Below are positions 52,539-61,543 of a stretch of 64,000 nt of DNA, one piece after another. Below the pieces are notes generated by a model that had not been told where the DNA came from, did no database searches, and saw only the letters and a list, made by a program, of their open reading frames with translations. The stretch is from assembly GCA_903847205.1 (NCBI GenBank), contig CAINDA010000049.1, positions 33,265-97,264 on the forward strand, given 5' to 3'. The position numbers were made by a program, and so were the translations under genes. Source of the stretch: an uncultured Bacteroidota bacterium. Lineage in GTDB: Bacteria > Bacteroidota > Bacteroidia > 2-12-FULL-35-15. Positions within the stretch are counted from its first letter, which is position 1; each line of letters starts with the position of its first letter.

Positions 52539-53435
52539 TTAATAGACTAATTTTATATTGTCAAGCACTAATGCAAGGCTATCTTCACTGTTAAAATTTC
52601 TCATTCCAATAAAAACACTAAATTGAGTGGAATTACCGCTTTGACCAATGGCAGGACTTAAATATAAATAGGCTTTATTCCAGCTTGCACTTGGATTGAA
52701 AGTTAATGCTTCAACCTGCAAAGTGCTGGAGTTGCTTAAGCCATAAACACCGGTTACAAATTCATGATTGCATTTATAATTAAATTCTAAAAATACTGGA
52801 GCACTGCCTTGAGGCAATGGGGTACTTTCTAATACGCATTCGAAATAGGTGCGCTGAGGGGTTAAATAGGCAATCCCTGAGCCGGTGCCGTCAGGAAAAA
52901 CATTGGGATTGGGAGAAAAAAGCCTCTGAATTGAAGTGTCAACCCCTGAAGCCCCGCTTCGTCTTAAAATAGTTCCCGGATTTTCGAAATTCTCCATGTA
53001 CTTAAATGTTGTATTGCTCCTGTACATTACAGTGGGACTCAAATATGTTTTCCCTCCTTTAATAAAATTAATATTTTGGGTGTATTCCTGATAAAAAGGA
53101 TAAGGAGATCTGGTGGCGGCAATGCCATTTACTTTAATGCCTGCTCTGATTTTAACCTGGTGGCTACCTGAATATAATACAGGAATAGAAGTCGGCAGTT
53201 CGAAACAGCCGATTAATTGTTCATCAATATATACCCAGGCATCGCTTATTTTGCTTGATAAAGATCCTTCATCAGGATATGTAGAATTTGAAAAACCAGC
53301 AGGATTTTTCACTACAGTAATTTTATCAATATGAATATAAGCAGGGATAGGTTCGGCTGGATTGTATATTTCGCAGGAGTTAAAACCTGATAGACAAAAA
53401 ACACCAATTATAAAACGAATGTAACTGTTTCTCAT
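52539..53435 (-). CDS. Lipoprotein of unknown function
   Basis: A 298-aa protein with lipobox LSGFNSC (Cys21) at the end of a hydrophobic signal. The rest is beta-rich: an N-terminal part with IHIDKITVVKNPAGF and DAWVYIDEQLIGCFELP, and a C-terminal part with FLEFNYKCNHEFV and SFAWNKAYLYLSP-like SWNKAYLYLSPAIGQ, resembling a carbohydrate-binding jelly roll. It has no known family that I recognise. It starts 2 bp after the oxidoreductase stop and ends 39 bp before the sugar-transferase start, so the three form an operon. Confidence 0.6.
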   Translation of the reverse strand: MRNSYIRFIIGVFCLSGFNSCEIYNPAEPIPAYIHIDKITVVKNPAGFSNSTYPDEGSLSSKISDAWVYIDEQLIGCFELPTSIPVLYSGSHQVKIRAGIKVNGIAATRSPYPFYQEYTQNINFIKGGKTYLSPTVMYRSNTTFKYMENFENPGTILRRSGASGVDTSIQRLFSPNPNVFPDGTGSGIAYLTPQRTYFECVLESTPLPQGSAPVFLEFNYKCNHEFVTGVYGLSNSSTLQVEALTFNPSASWNKAYLYLSPAIGQSGNSTQFSVFIGMRNFNSEDSLALVLDNIKLVY

Positions 53436-53437
53436 TT

Positions 53438-54448
53438 TTATTTTGTTTTTCCCGCTCCTGTTTCTTCCATAAAGCTGGAAGCAGCCTTCATTTTCTCAAT
53501 GATTTTATAAGCAGCATCAAGTGCTTTATAACCATCGTCAATGCTTACTAAAGGAGTAGTGTTGCTGATTATTGAATCAGCAAACGTTTCAAGTTCCATT
53601 TTTATTGCGTTGACCGGTAAAATTTCTGGATTTTCAAAATAAATCTGTTTGGATCCTTTGCCGTTTCCGAGGTCTATCGTTACAGCCAGTGGATCTTCTT
53701 CACCATTAACGTCCATTAATCTAATCACTTCTACTTTTTTATCAAGGAAGTCGATAGATATGTAAGCATTTTTCTGACAGAAGCGGGATTTACGCATGTT
53801 TTTCATTGAGATACGGCTGGCAGTTAAGTTGGCAACACAGCCGTTATCAAACTCTATACGTGCATTAGCAATATCAGGGCTGTCGCTCACAACTGCCACA
53901 CCGCTTGCGCTGATACGTTTGATGTTGGATTTAACAACACTTAAAATAATATCTATATCGTGAATCATTAAATCGAGTACTACTGAGACATCTGTACCTC
54001 GGGGATTAAACTGAGCCAAACGATGAGTTTCAATAAACATTGGTTTAGAGCAGTAAGGTCTTCCGGCAGTAAATGCAGGGTTGAACCTCTCCACATGGCC
54101 TATCTGAACCTTTACATCAGCCTCCTTTGAAAGTCCTATAAGTATTTTTGCCTCCTCAATGGTGTTGGTGACAGGCTTTTCAATAAAAACATGTTTCGAT
54201 TTTTTAATTGCTTTGGATGCGCAGTTAAAATGTGTTACAGTAGGAGTAACTATATCAACCGCATCTACCTGCTCTAAAAGAGCATCAATGGAGTCGAAAC
54301 GTTTAATGCCAAATTCTTTAGCTGCTATTTCGGCTGCAGCCGGATCGGCATCATAAAAACCTACTACTTCAAATTTATCTATTTCTTTTAAAAGGCGGAT
54401 ATGAATTTTACCCAAATGTCCAGCTCCAAGTATTCCTATTTTTATCAT
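53438..54448 (-). CDS. Gfo/Idh/MocA family oxidoreductase
   Basis: A 336-aa NAD(P)-dependent oxidoreductase. The Rossmann motif is GILGAGHLGKIH at 4-15, followed by VDIVTPTVTHF and VFIEKPVTNT (the catalytic EKP motif). The C-terminal half is the substrate domain (ERFNPAFTAG, VVLDLMIHDIDIIL). The ATG at 54448 is chosen; an upstream ATG adds 13 residues before the Rossmann strand. In polysaccharide gene sets such enzymes oxidise or interconvert nucleotide sugars (WbpB-like); the substrate here is unknown. It heads the operon with the lipoprotein and sugar transferase. Confidence 0.85.
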   Translation of the reverse strand: MIKIGILGAGHLGKIHIRLLKEIDKFEVVGFYDADPAAAEIAAKEFGIKRFDSIDALLEQVDAVDIVTPTVTHFNCASKAIKKSKHVFIEKPVTNTIEEAKILIGLSKEADVKVQIGHVERFNPAFTAGRPYCSKPMFIETHRLAQFNPRGTDVSVVLDLMIHDIDIILSVVKSNIKRISASGVAVVSDSPDIANARIEFDNGCVANLTASRISMKNMRKSRFCQKNAYISIDFLDKKVEVIRLMDVNGEEDPLAVTIDLGNGKGSKQIYFENPEILPVNAIKMELETFADSIISNTTPLVSIDDGYKALDAAYKIIEKMKAASSFMEETGAGKTK

Positions 54449-54655
54449 AAATGTATTGAATTTACACAAAAATACTTTTTTCCACAATCCATTATTAATA
54501 AAATTCCCATACTTATGAATACATATATGTTAATTTTGCGACCGAAAAAAAATAGTGAGTTAGAGATTTAGAGAAATGGAGAATTTCAATTCAGACTCAT
54601 TCAATAAATCAGCAAATCTCTAATTCACAATTTCTCAAAATCACCAATTAAAAAA

Positions 54656-55306
54656 ATGTTAAACGATACATACAGGCATAAAGGACTCAGGAAACAGCTG
54701 GCCGCACTTTTAAAAGAAAAAGGAATTGAAAGCGCTGAAGTGTTAAAGGCAATAGAAACGGTACCCCGTCATTTATTTTTAAACAGTTCTTTTATTGAAC
54801 GTGCTTATCAGGACATTGCTTTTCCGATAGGAGCGGGGCAGACAATATCACGGCCGCATACAGTTGCATTTCAAACAGAGTTATTGGAGCTGAAACGCGG
54901 AGACAAGGTATTGGAAATTGGAACAGGATCAGGCTATCAAACCTGCGTTTTACTTGAAATGGGAGTAAAGGTTTTTACTATTGAACGCCAAAAAGAGCTG
55001 TTTGATAAAACAAAAATTTTTTTGCCGTCAATTGGATATGATACCAAGTTTTTTTACGGCGACGGCTATAAAGGCCTGCCGGTATTTGCACCTTATGATA
55101 AAATAATTATTACAGCAGGCGCACCTTCAATACCCGAAGCATTATTAGAACAGCTGAAGATTGGCGGAAGAATGGTAATACCTTTGGGTGATAAGGTGCA
55201 GATAATGACTTTGATTGAAAAGACTGCGGGGCGGCAGTTTGAAAAAACCGAATACGGAGAGTTTAAATTCGTTCCTCTATTAGAGAATAAAGAATGGGGA
55301 GATTAA
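54656..55306 (+). CDS. pcm: Protein-L-isoaspartate O-methyltransferase
   Basis: A 216-aa repair enzyme that methylates isoaspartyl residues using S-adenosylmethionine. The SAM-binding motif is VLEIGTGSGYQTCVL at 85-99; PRHLFLNSS, YQDIAFPIGAGQTISRPH and VTAGAPSIPEAL-like ITAGAPSIPEALLEQLK are also family features. The 167 bp upstream hold a TAATTTTG -7-like box (54531-54538) and an AT-rich stretch with short inverted repeats of no clear function. Confidence 0.93.
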   Translation: MLNDTYRHKGLRKQLAALLKEKGIESAEVLKAIETVPRHLFLNSSFIERAYQDIAFPIGAGQTISRPHTVAFQTELLELKRGDKVLEIGTGSGYQTCVLLEMGVKVFTIERQKELFDKTKIFLPSIGYDTKFFYGDGYKGLPVFAPYDKIIITAGAPSIPEALLEQLKIGGRMVIPLGDKVQIMTLIEKTAGRQFEKTEYGEFKFVPLLENKEWGD

Positions 55307-55436
55307 TCGTTATTAACAAAAACCTGTTAATAACAATTGAGTTGTTAATAAATGCAGTTTTTACTTATACTTAGTTTTGCATCATCAATTTAATGATTCA
55401 TCCTAAAAATAATTAAAAATTAAAAAACAAAATCCC

Positions 55437-56354
55437 ATGAAAAAACCAGTATTAGTAATGGCTTTAGCACTAGGCGCATCAAGCGTATTTGCTCAAGACT
55501 TAACATCAAAAAAAGGTGAGCCAATTCTTCCTGAATCAGGAGATTGGGCAATCAGTATGAATGTTGATCCGATTTTTCAATTTGTCGGCAATGCGTTTAG
55601 CGGCTCAACAGCTGTTAATGCGGCTCCAGGAACAAATTGGACTAACGTTGATCAAACAATCGTTGGTAAAATGTTTATCGATGAAAAATCAGCTTACAGA
55701 GCAATAGTGCGTTTAGGTTTTACCAGCCAGACTACAAAAGCAATGATTGCTGATGCTACAGTTACAGCAGCTCCGGTTTATCCTGCTGCACCTTCAATGA
55801 AAGAAGATGTAATGAAGGTTGGTGCTACTAATATCGGTATTGGCGTTGGTAAAGAATTTAGAAGAGGCCATACACGTTTACAAGGAGTTTATGGTGCTGA
55901 CGCGATGATATGGATTTCAAGTGCATCAAAAAAATACACATACGGAAATGCATTAGCAACCGGAGTTCCGGGAGTGAGCGTTGCAAGTTCAACCAATTTT
56001 GGCGGTAATCTGGTAAATGATCCTTATGGAAACGCAGCACGTCAGACAGTAAATAAAGCAGGTATGATGTTTGGCTTTGGTGTACGTGGTTTTATCGGTG
56101 CAGAATACTTCATCTTCCCAAAACTTTCAATCGGTGCTGAATACGGCTGGGGAATTGGTTTCCAGGTTGCCGGACAAGGAACGCAGACAGTTGAATCAAT
56201 CGGCGGAACAACACCGGCTGTTGGAACAATTACTACTAAAACTTCTGGCTCTTCAAAATTCGGTTTTGATACAGACATGAATCAAGGCGGTATTTTTGGA
56301 TTCCACGGTTCTGGAACAGGAACAGCTTCTTTAAGAGCAACTTTCCACTTCTAG
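55437..56354 (+). CDS. Putative outer-membrane beta-barrel protein
   Basis: A 305-aa protein with signal peptide MKKPVLVMALALGASSVFAQ. It has amphipathic strands such as WAISMNVDPIFQFVGNAF, TNIGIGVGKEF and GEYFIFPKLSIGAEYGWGIGF-like AEYFIFPKLSIGAEYGW, and ends ASLRATFHF with a terminal phenylalanine, the signature for BAM-dependent barrel insertion. No family name can be given. A TAGTTTTG -7-like box lies at 55372-55379, and a strong terminator follows the stop, so it is monocistronic. Confidence 0.65.
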   Translation: MKKPVLVMALALGASSVFAQDLTSKKGEPILPESGDWAISMNVDPIFQFVGNAFSGSTAVNAAPGTNWTNVDQTIVGKMFIDEKSAYRAIVRLGFTSQTTKAMIADATVTAAPVYPAAPSMKEDVMKVGATNIGIGVGKEFRRGHTRLQGVYGADAMIWISSASKKYTYGNALATGVPGVSVASSTNFGGNLVNDPYGNAARQTVNKAGMMFGFGVRGFIGAEYFIFPKLSIGAEYGWGIGFQVAGQGTQTVESIGGTTPAVGTITTKTSGSSKFGFDTDMNQGGIFGFHGSGTGTASLRATFHF

Positions 56355-56374
56355 ATTTTATAAAGTATAAAACA

Positions 56375-56405
56375 AAAAAGACTCCTGAATTTTTCAGGAG
56401 TCTTT
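56375..56405. terminator. Bidirectional terminator
   Basis: AAAAGACTCCTGA, a short AT loop, then its complement and a T-run, between the convergent barrel and pseudouridine-synthase genes. Confidence 0.8.
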
Positions 56406-56410
56406 TTGTT

Positions 56411-56944
56411 TTACAGCTCTTCCATTAATTCGGATAACTCCGCATCTGTTAAATAGCGCCATTCTCCGGTTTTTAATTTACCTAATTTAATATTCATAAT
56501 ACGCACACGCTGCAATTTTATTACCTGGTATTTAAACACGCTGCACATATTGCGTATCTGGCGGTTTAATCCCTGCTTCAAAATAATCCGGAATACTCGT
56601 TTTGTATCCGGTTCTGCTTTTATTATGCATGGCCTGGTAACAGCATCCCCGATTGTAACTCCGGCAGCCATGCTCTTTAAAAACTGGTTCCGCAGAGGAA
56701 GGTTGAGTGTTACAATGTATTCTTTTTCGTGTTCAAAATCGGGATGAATTATTTTGTTTATAACAGCGCTGTCATTGGTTAGTAAAATCAATCCTTCCGA
56801 ATCCTTATCCAATCTGCCCACAGGCATTATCTTTTCGGGATGCCCGACAGCATCAATAATATTTCCTTCAATTTTTTCTGTGGTGCAGATAACGCCGCCG
56901 GGTTTGTTGTAGGCAATGTAGATGAATTGTTTTTCAGATATCAT
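56411..56944 (-). CDS. rRNA large-subunit pseudouridine synthase (RluF/RluE-like)
   Basis: A 177-aa RsuA-family pseudouridine synthase. The catalytic Asp46 lies in PVGRLDKDSEGLILLTND; YIAYNKPGGVICTT and FRIILKQGLNRQIRNMC are family segments. There is no N-terminal S4 RNA-binding domain, as in RluE and short RluF homologues. It isomerises a uridine in 23S rRNA; the position cannot be read from sequence alone. The start gives a complete domain beginning five residues before the first strand. Confidence 0.85.
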   Translation of the reverse strand: MISEKQFIYIAYNKPGGVICTTEKIEGNIIDAVGHPEKIMPVGRLDKDSEGLILLTNDSAVINKIIHPDFEHEKEYIVTLNLPLRNQFLKSMAAGVTIGDAVTRPCIIKAEPDTKRVFRIILKQGLNRQIRNMCSVFKYQVIKLQRVRIMNIKLGKLKTGEWRYLTDAELSELMEEL

Positions 56945-57072
56945 GTTTTAAATTTTCGCAAAGTTAATACAAGGAATTATTAATTTTTTCGAATTATGAA
57001 TATACAGCCAGTCATTTGTAATTGGCAGCAGTTTTAAAACGGGTATATGACAAATTTTCTTTCTGCATTTGA

Positions 57073-57186
57073 ACCTCACCCAGGCCCTCTCCTTGAAAAA
57101 AGGAGAGGGATACAACCCTCAAAACCTGCAGCCTTCATTAAATAATGGCTCTCCTATTCGTTTCAAGGAGATGGGCTTGGGGGGAG
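57073..57186. mobile_element. MITE-like element with imperfect terminal inverted repeats
   Basis: CCTCACCCAGGCCCTCTCCTT near the left end is matched in reverse by AAGGAGATGGGCTTGGGG at the right end, and the left half also contains its own small hairpin (CTCTCCTT/AAGGAGAG). The total is about 114 bp with no coding capacity. It lies in the spacer 56945-57565 upstream of the riboswitch. Repeats of this style are common between genes in the phylum. No target-site duplication could be confirmed. Confidence 0.45.
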
Positions 57187-57269
57187 CTTACGAAGTGCCA
57201 AACATAAAAAGAGAAATTTGTATAACCCCTATTAAAACTTTTGGAAGGTCAATTGAAATATTTATTTAC

Positions 57270-57447
57270 ATTTGCCGTGCTATTGGTTTCTTCATTTTGA
57301 GGAATTAAAAGGGAACCAGGTGTAAATCCTGGACATTTCCCGATGCTGTAAGTTCATTTTTAGTTTTTAACATTCATTGCCACTTTTCTTCTTTGAGGAA
57401 TGGGAAGGCGTTAAAAACAGAACGAGTCAGAAGACCTGCCAACTGCA
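57270..57447 (+). ncRNA. Cobalamin riboswitch
   Basis: The core elements of an adenosyl/hydroxocobalamin riboswitch are in order: GGGAACCAGGTGTAAATCC, ATTTCCCGATGCTGTAAG, a B12-box GCCACT segment, GGGAAGGCG and ACGAGTCAGAAGACCTGCC. It lies in the leader of the TonB receptor gene at 57566. When cobalamin is bound such elements reduce expression of uptake genes. Confidence 0.92.
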
Positions 57448-57565
57448 CATACCATTTTCAGCTTTCGGAGAAAAGGCAAGAATAGATAAATTGTTTACAC
57501 TTTTTCTATCCATCCCAATTTACCGTTTACTGCGAATGATTTTAGCTTATGCTTAATCGTTTGTA

Positions 57566-59482
57566 ATGAATTTGTTTAAAATCAGTATATGTACTTATTG
57601 CTTTCTGCGGGCTTTTATAGGCTATTCGCAGCAACGTGATACTATAAAACAGCTTCCTGCTATTGAGGTGTCGTCATCGCGTTCAGAAGTCTTTACTTCC
57701 GGAAATAAAACTGAAAAATTAGACAGCGCCCTTCTTAACCGTTATGCAGCAGCTAATTTGGCAGATTTACTTGCAAACGAAAGCCAGGTGTTTATTAAAT
57801 CATACGGGCTTGGCAGTTCTGCCGTAACCTCTTTCAGGGGGGCAGGGGCAAGCCATACGGCTGTTTTATGGAATGGCTTTAATATACAAAATCAGATGCT
57901 CGGTATGCTGGACATTTCACTTGTTCCGGTAAATTTTTTGAACGAGGTACAGCTGCAATATGGCGGTGCCGGTGCTTTATGGGGGAGCGGAGCTGTGGGC
58001 GGCACTATTCAATTGAACAACAGCAGCCAGTTTAACAGAGGCATTTCAGTTTCGTCAGGAGTTTTTTACGGAAGTTTTTTAGACAGGCAGCAGCAGGTAA
58101 GTTTGGAAATAAGTAAGAAACGATTTGTTTCTTCTTTGAAATTATTTAATCATGATGCAAAAAATGATTTTGCTTTTATTAATACTGCTCAATACGGCAG
58201 TCCTGAACAAAAGCAGAGCAATGCAGAACTGAAACAATACGGCTTGCTGCAGGAAAATTATTTTAGGATAAATACACATCAAACACTGAACACACGGTTT
58301 TGGTATCAATACGGCGACAGAAATATTCCGCCGTCGATGACTCAAAATATAAATACTGCAAATCAAAAAGACGGATGCTACAGGGCGACAACAGAATGGC
58401 AGCGAACAGGTGAAAGGCTGACACTGCTTGCCCGCTTTGCTTATTTTGATGAATGGTTAAATTATAAAGATTCAACAACACGCGAAGATTCAAGAAGCCG
58501 GACAAAAACTTCAATAGCGGAAATAGAAAGCAGGTTCAGCATTTCAAACTTTGATTTGATAAACATCGGCATTAACAATACTTACAGCGAAGCGCTTACT
58601 GCTGATTTTGTGAAAAATCCTTCTGAAAACAGAACGGCATTATTTGCAAGTTATAAAATACATACTCCTAAACGAAGCTGGAATGCGGTTTTAAGCGCCA
58701 GGCAGGAATTTATTAAAAATAAGGAAATTCCATTTACCGCATCAGCAGGCTTTGAGGGGCAATTATTAAAACTCTTTATACTAAAAGGAAATGCAGCAAA
58801 GCATTACCGCCTTCCTACGTTTAATGATTTATACTGGGCAGGAGCGGGGGCAAAAGGAAATCCGGATTTAAAACCAGAAAGCGGATGGAGTGAGGAATTA
58901 AGTTTGATTCACAAATACAATTTTAAAAAACTTGACTGGCTGCTGGGTGCAACTGGATTTAACCGCAATGTAGATAACTGGATTATCTGGCTGCCTGATC
59001 AATATAATATCTGGTCGCCGGCAAATGTGCTGCAGGTATGGTCGAGAGGATTAGAGTATAAACTCAATGTGAATTATACAGCAGAAAAATTTAAAATACA
59101 ATTATCAGGAATGTATAATTATGTTTTATCAACCAATGAAAAATCTGCCACAGCAAATGATGAATCGGTGGGCAAAATATTGATTTATGTGCCTATACAA
59201 AATGCACAGGGCAGTTTATATATTTCATATAAAGGTACATCTATAGGCTATACGCAGGTTTATACCGGCTACCGTTACACTACCTCTGATAATACACAGT
59301 ATCTGAAGCCTTATACGATTGGTAATATTAATATTGCTCAGCTGATAAAACTTCGTGATTATAAAATAAAAGCATCAGCCCAGCTGAATAATATCTGGCA
59401 GGAATCCTACCAGGTAATGCAATACAGGGCTATGCCTTTATTTAATTATCAATTCGGATTAACATTTTATTTTAATAAGTAA
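57566..59482 (+). CDS. btuB: TonB-dependent receptor, BtuB-like (cobalamin uptake)
   Basis: A 638-aa outer-membrane receptor. After a signal sequence (MNLFKISICTYCFLRAFIGYSQ) comes a plug domain (about 40-150: NLADLLANESQVFIKSYGLGS, SFRGAGASHTAVLWNGFNIQNQ, YGGAGALWGSGAVGGTIQLNN) and a beta barrel ending QFGLTFYFNK. No carboxypeptidase-D domain precedes the plug, so it is not SusC-type. The riboswitch 120 bp upstream and the linked propeller lipoprotein indicate cobalamin or a related corrinoid as substrate. Transport needs TonB-ExbBD, not encoded here. 30 bp separate it from the next gene. Confidence 0.88.
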   Translation: MNLFKISICTYCFLRAFIGYSQQRDTIKQLPAIEVSSSRSEVFTSGNKTEKLDSALLNRYAAANLADLLANESQVFIKSYGLGSSAVTSFRGAGASHTAVLWNGFNIQNQMLGMLDISLVPVNFLNEVQLQYGGAGALWGSGAVGGTIQLNNSSQFNRGISVSSGVFYGSFLDRQQQVSLEISKKRFVSSLKLFNHDAKNDFAFINTAQYGSPEQKQSNAELKQYGLLQENYFRINTHQTLNTRFWYQYGDRNIPPSMTQNINTANQKDGCYRATTEWQRTGERLTLLARFAYFDEWLNYKDSTTREDSRSRTKTSIAEIESRFSISNFDLINIGINNTYSEALTADFVKNPSENRTALFASYKIHTPKRSWNAVLSARQEFIKNKEIPFTASAGFEGQLLKLFILKGNAAKHYRLPTFNDLYWAGAGAKGNPDLKPESGWSEELSLIHKYNFKKLDWLLGATGFNRNVDNWIIWLPDQYNIWSPANVLQVWSRGLEYKLNVNYTAEKFKIQLSGMYNYVLSTNEKSATANDESVGKILIYVPIQNAQGSLYISYKGTSIGYTQVYTGYRYTTSDNTQYLKPYTIGNINIAQLIKLRDYKIKASAQLNNIWQESYQVMQYRAMPLFNYQFGLTFYFNK

Positions 59483-59512
59483 TCAATAAATAACATTAAT
59501 AAAAACAGAATC

Positions 59513-60586
59513 ATGAAAACAAAACAAGTATTTTATTTAAGCACATTTGCTTTGGCATTAACATTTGGGTCGTGCAAAAAAAATGATCCTGTGCCGGTTG
59601 TGACGCCTCCTGCTGCGGCAGGTTATGATAACGGCGTATTTATTATTAACCAGGGAATGTTTACCGGCGGAACAGGCACAGTGAGTTTTTACAGCAGAAG
59701 CAGTTCAAGTGTAAGCAATGATATTTTTATGGCGAAAAACAATTATCCTTTGGGGAATATTGCTCAGTCGATGGAAATTTATAACAACACAGGATATATT
59801 GTTGTAAATAATGCAGGCAAAGTGGAAACCGTTGACGGCAGTACTTTTGCAAGTAAAGGCGCTATTACAGGATTAACCAGTCCGCGTTATTTTTTGGGAA
59901 TAAATAATACTACCGGCTATGTTTCGCAATGGGGTTCTACAGGCGGTTCAATAAAAGTAATTGATCTTAATTCTAAAACGGTTACTGCGACTATCCCTAC
60001 AGGAAATGGAGCAGAAGAAATGGTAAAAGCCGGAAACTTTGTTTATGCGGCATGCTGCGGAGGATTTGGAAACGACAGTGTTGTGACGGTTATTAACAGT
60101 GCGACTAATACCGTATTAACTAATATTAACGCTGGACCTAATCCGCAGTGTATTAAAGTAGATGCCAATGGAAAAATATGGGTATTGTGCATCGGGCAGT
60201 GGGATCAAACCTTTACAACATTAGTAAAACCCGGCCGGTTGGTGCGTATTGATGCGTCAACGAACACTATTGATTTCTCACTGCCTTTTTCTTCAACAAC
60301 TTCGCAGCCTATGAGCCTTGTTACTAATACTGCAAAAACTATTTTGTATTATACTTATAACGGCAAGGTTTATTCTCAGGCATGCGCATCAACTTCTTTA
60401 AGTGCATCAGCTGTTATTAACAGAAACTTTTATGGCTTGGGTATTGACCCGGCTAATGATTATTTATACGGCGCTGATGCCGGAAATTATACCAGCAGCG
60501 GAAAAGTATTGCGTTACACTGCTTCCGGCGCTGCTGTTGACAGTTTTGCAGTTGGTATTATTCCGGGTTATTTTTGTTTTAAATAA
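59513..60586 (+). CDS. Surface beta-propeller lipoprotein, BtuG-like
   Basis: A 357-aa lipoprotein with signal and lipobox ALTFGSC (Cys21) followed by KKNDP. The rest is a YncE/DUF5074-type beta propeller with blade motifs such as GNIAQSMEIYNNTGYIVVNN, GGSIKVIDLNSKTVTATIPT and VVTVINSATNTVLTNINAGPNPQCI. In Bacteroides, BtuG propellers bind cobalamin with extreme affinity at the cell surface and hand it to BtuB. Its place directly after the riboswitch-controlled receptor supports this role here, although the degree of identity to characterised BtuG is not known to me. Confidence 0.78.
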   Translation: MKTKQVFYLSTFALALTFGSCKKNDPVPVVTPPAAAGYDNGVFIINQGMFTGGTGTVSFYSRSSSSVSNDIFMAKNNYPLGNIAQSMEIYNNTGYIVVNNAGKVETVDGSTFASKGAITGLTSPRYFLGINNTTGYVSQWGSTGGSIKVIDLNSKTVTATIPTGNGAEEMVKAGNFVYAACCGGFGNDSVVTVINSATNTVLTNINAGPNPQCIKVDANGKIWVLCIGQWDQTFTTLVKPGRLVRIDASTNTIDFSLPFSSTTSQPMSLVTNTAKTILYYTYNGKVYSQACASTSLSASAVINRNFYGLGIDPANDYLYGADAGNYTSSGKVLRYTASGAAVDSFAVGIIPGYFCFK

Positions 60587-60616
60587 GCTCAATTTGATAA
60601 TACAAATTGTGTATTG

Positions 60617-60680
60617 TCATCCTGAGCCTGTCGAAGGAGGTGCGCGAGCCTTCCCACATCCTTCGACAGGCTCAGGATGA
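60617..60680. repeat. Perfect 22-bp inverted repeat (CCTGAGCCTGTCGAAGG type)
   Basis: TCATCCTGAGCCTGTCGAAG-type arm at 60617-60638 and its exact complement at 60659-60680 enclose a 20-bp centre. The CCTGAGCCTGTCGAAGG core is a dispersed palindromic repeat seen between genes in many bacteria. It separates the propeller gene from the DUF71 gene and could act as a transcript-end or processing hairpin. Short open frames through it are spurious. Confidence 0.75.
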
Positions 60681-60743
60681 CCAAGCGCAAAACATCAATT
60701 CCAATCTGAGATAAGTAGATTCACATTATCAAATTAAATAAAG

Positions 60744-61454
60744 ATGAAACCAAAAGCTATTTTCTGCTGGAGCGGAGGTAAGGACTCAGCTCTGGCTTTG
60801 TATAAAGTAAAGCAGGAAAACAAATATATAATCACTGCGCTGCTTACAACTTTAAACGCTGAGTTTAAAAGAGTTTCGATGCATGGGGTGAGGGAAGAGC
60901 TATTGGATATGCAGGCAAAATCAATTGGTCTGCCTTTATTGAAGATGTTTGTGAGCGAAGGTACCAATGCCGAATACGAAAAAACAATGGAAACCCTTTT
61001 GCTCAAATATAAAGCGCAGGGTGTAAGCAAGGTTATTTTCGGCGATATTTTTCTGGAAGATCTTCGCACTTACCGCGAAAACAATTTAGCTAAGGCTGGG
61101 TTGACTGCTGAATTCCCCTTATGGAAAAGAGATACAAAAGAACTGATTAATGAGTTTCTTACAAACGGATTTAAAACTATTACCTGCTGCGTGAATGATG
61201 CTTATTTAGGCCAAGACAGGGTGGGAGAGGAGATAAACGAAGAATTCATAAAAACACTTCCTGCCAATGTTGATCCTTGCGGCGAAAACGGCGAATACCA
61301 TACCTTCTGCTTTGCCGGCCCTATCTTTAAAACTCCTATTCATTTTACAACAGGCGAAAAGGTATATAAACCTTTAGAAATTAAAACCACTGATTTCGAT
61401 CCGGATAAACCGCTGACTAAAGGTTTTTGGTTTTGTGATTTGATTGCTGGGTAA
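60744..61454 (+). CDS. DUF71/COG2102 PP-loop ATPase, B12-salvage type
   Basis: A 236-aa PP-loop ATPase. The PP-loop is CWSGGKDSALAL at 8-19, and VIFGDIFLEDLRTYRE, AYLGQDRVG and DPCGENGEYHTFCFAGP are family motifs. The eukaryotic branch is diphthine-ammonia ligase (Dph6). Bacteria lack diphthamide, and the bacterial branch has been linked by genomic context to B12 salvage. Its position behind a cobalamin riboswitch, receptor and BtuG-like gene agrees with that. The reaction is not established; amidation of a corrinoid is a reasonable idea. Confidence 0.8.
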   Translation: MKPKAIFCWSGGKDSALALYKVKQENKYIITALLTTLNAEFKRVSMHGVREELLDMQAKSIGLPLLKMFVSEGTNAEYEKTMETLLLKYKAQGVSKVIFGDIFLEDLRTYRENNLAKAGLTAEFPLWKRDTKELINEFLTNGFKTITCCVNDAYLGQDRVGEEINEEFIKTLPANVDPCGENGEYHTFCFAGPIFKTPIHFTTGEKVYKPLEIKTTDFDPDKPLTKGFWFCDLIAG

Positions 61455-61543
61455 AAGATAATTTTAATCCTTCCTAAAGAATTCAATATATTTGGTTTAG
61501 CTTTAAAAGGCAGCATAGCATTGTGCGAACCAAAGCAAATCAG

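Noticed and set aside
57069..57308. A 79-codon frame upstream of the cobalamin riboswitch
   Set aside because: It runs through the MITE-like element and into the riboswitch, so it is better explained as non-coding DNA.
57565..59482. SusC/SusD-type polysaccharide uptake pair for the receptor and lipoprotein at 57566-60586
   Set aside because: The receptor has no SusC-type N-terminal extension, the lipoprotein is a beta propeller rather than a SusD helix bundle, and a cobalamin riboswitch controls them.
60402..60680. A 92-codon frame ending in HPEPVEG...PSTGSG
   Set aside because: It overlaps the propeller gene in another frame and its end is the translation of the dispersed CCTGAGCCTGTCGAAGG inverted repeat, a well-known source of false genes.
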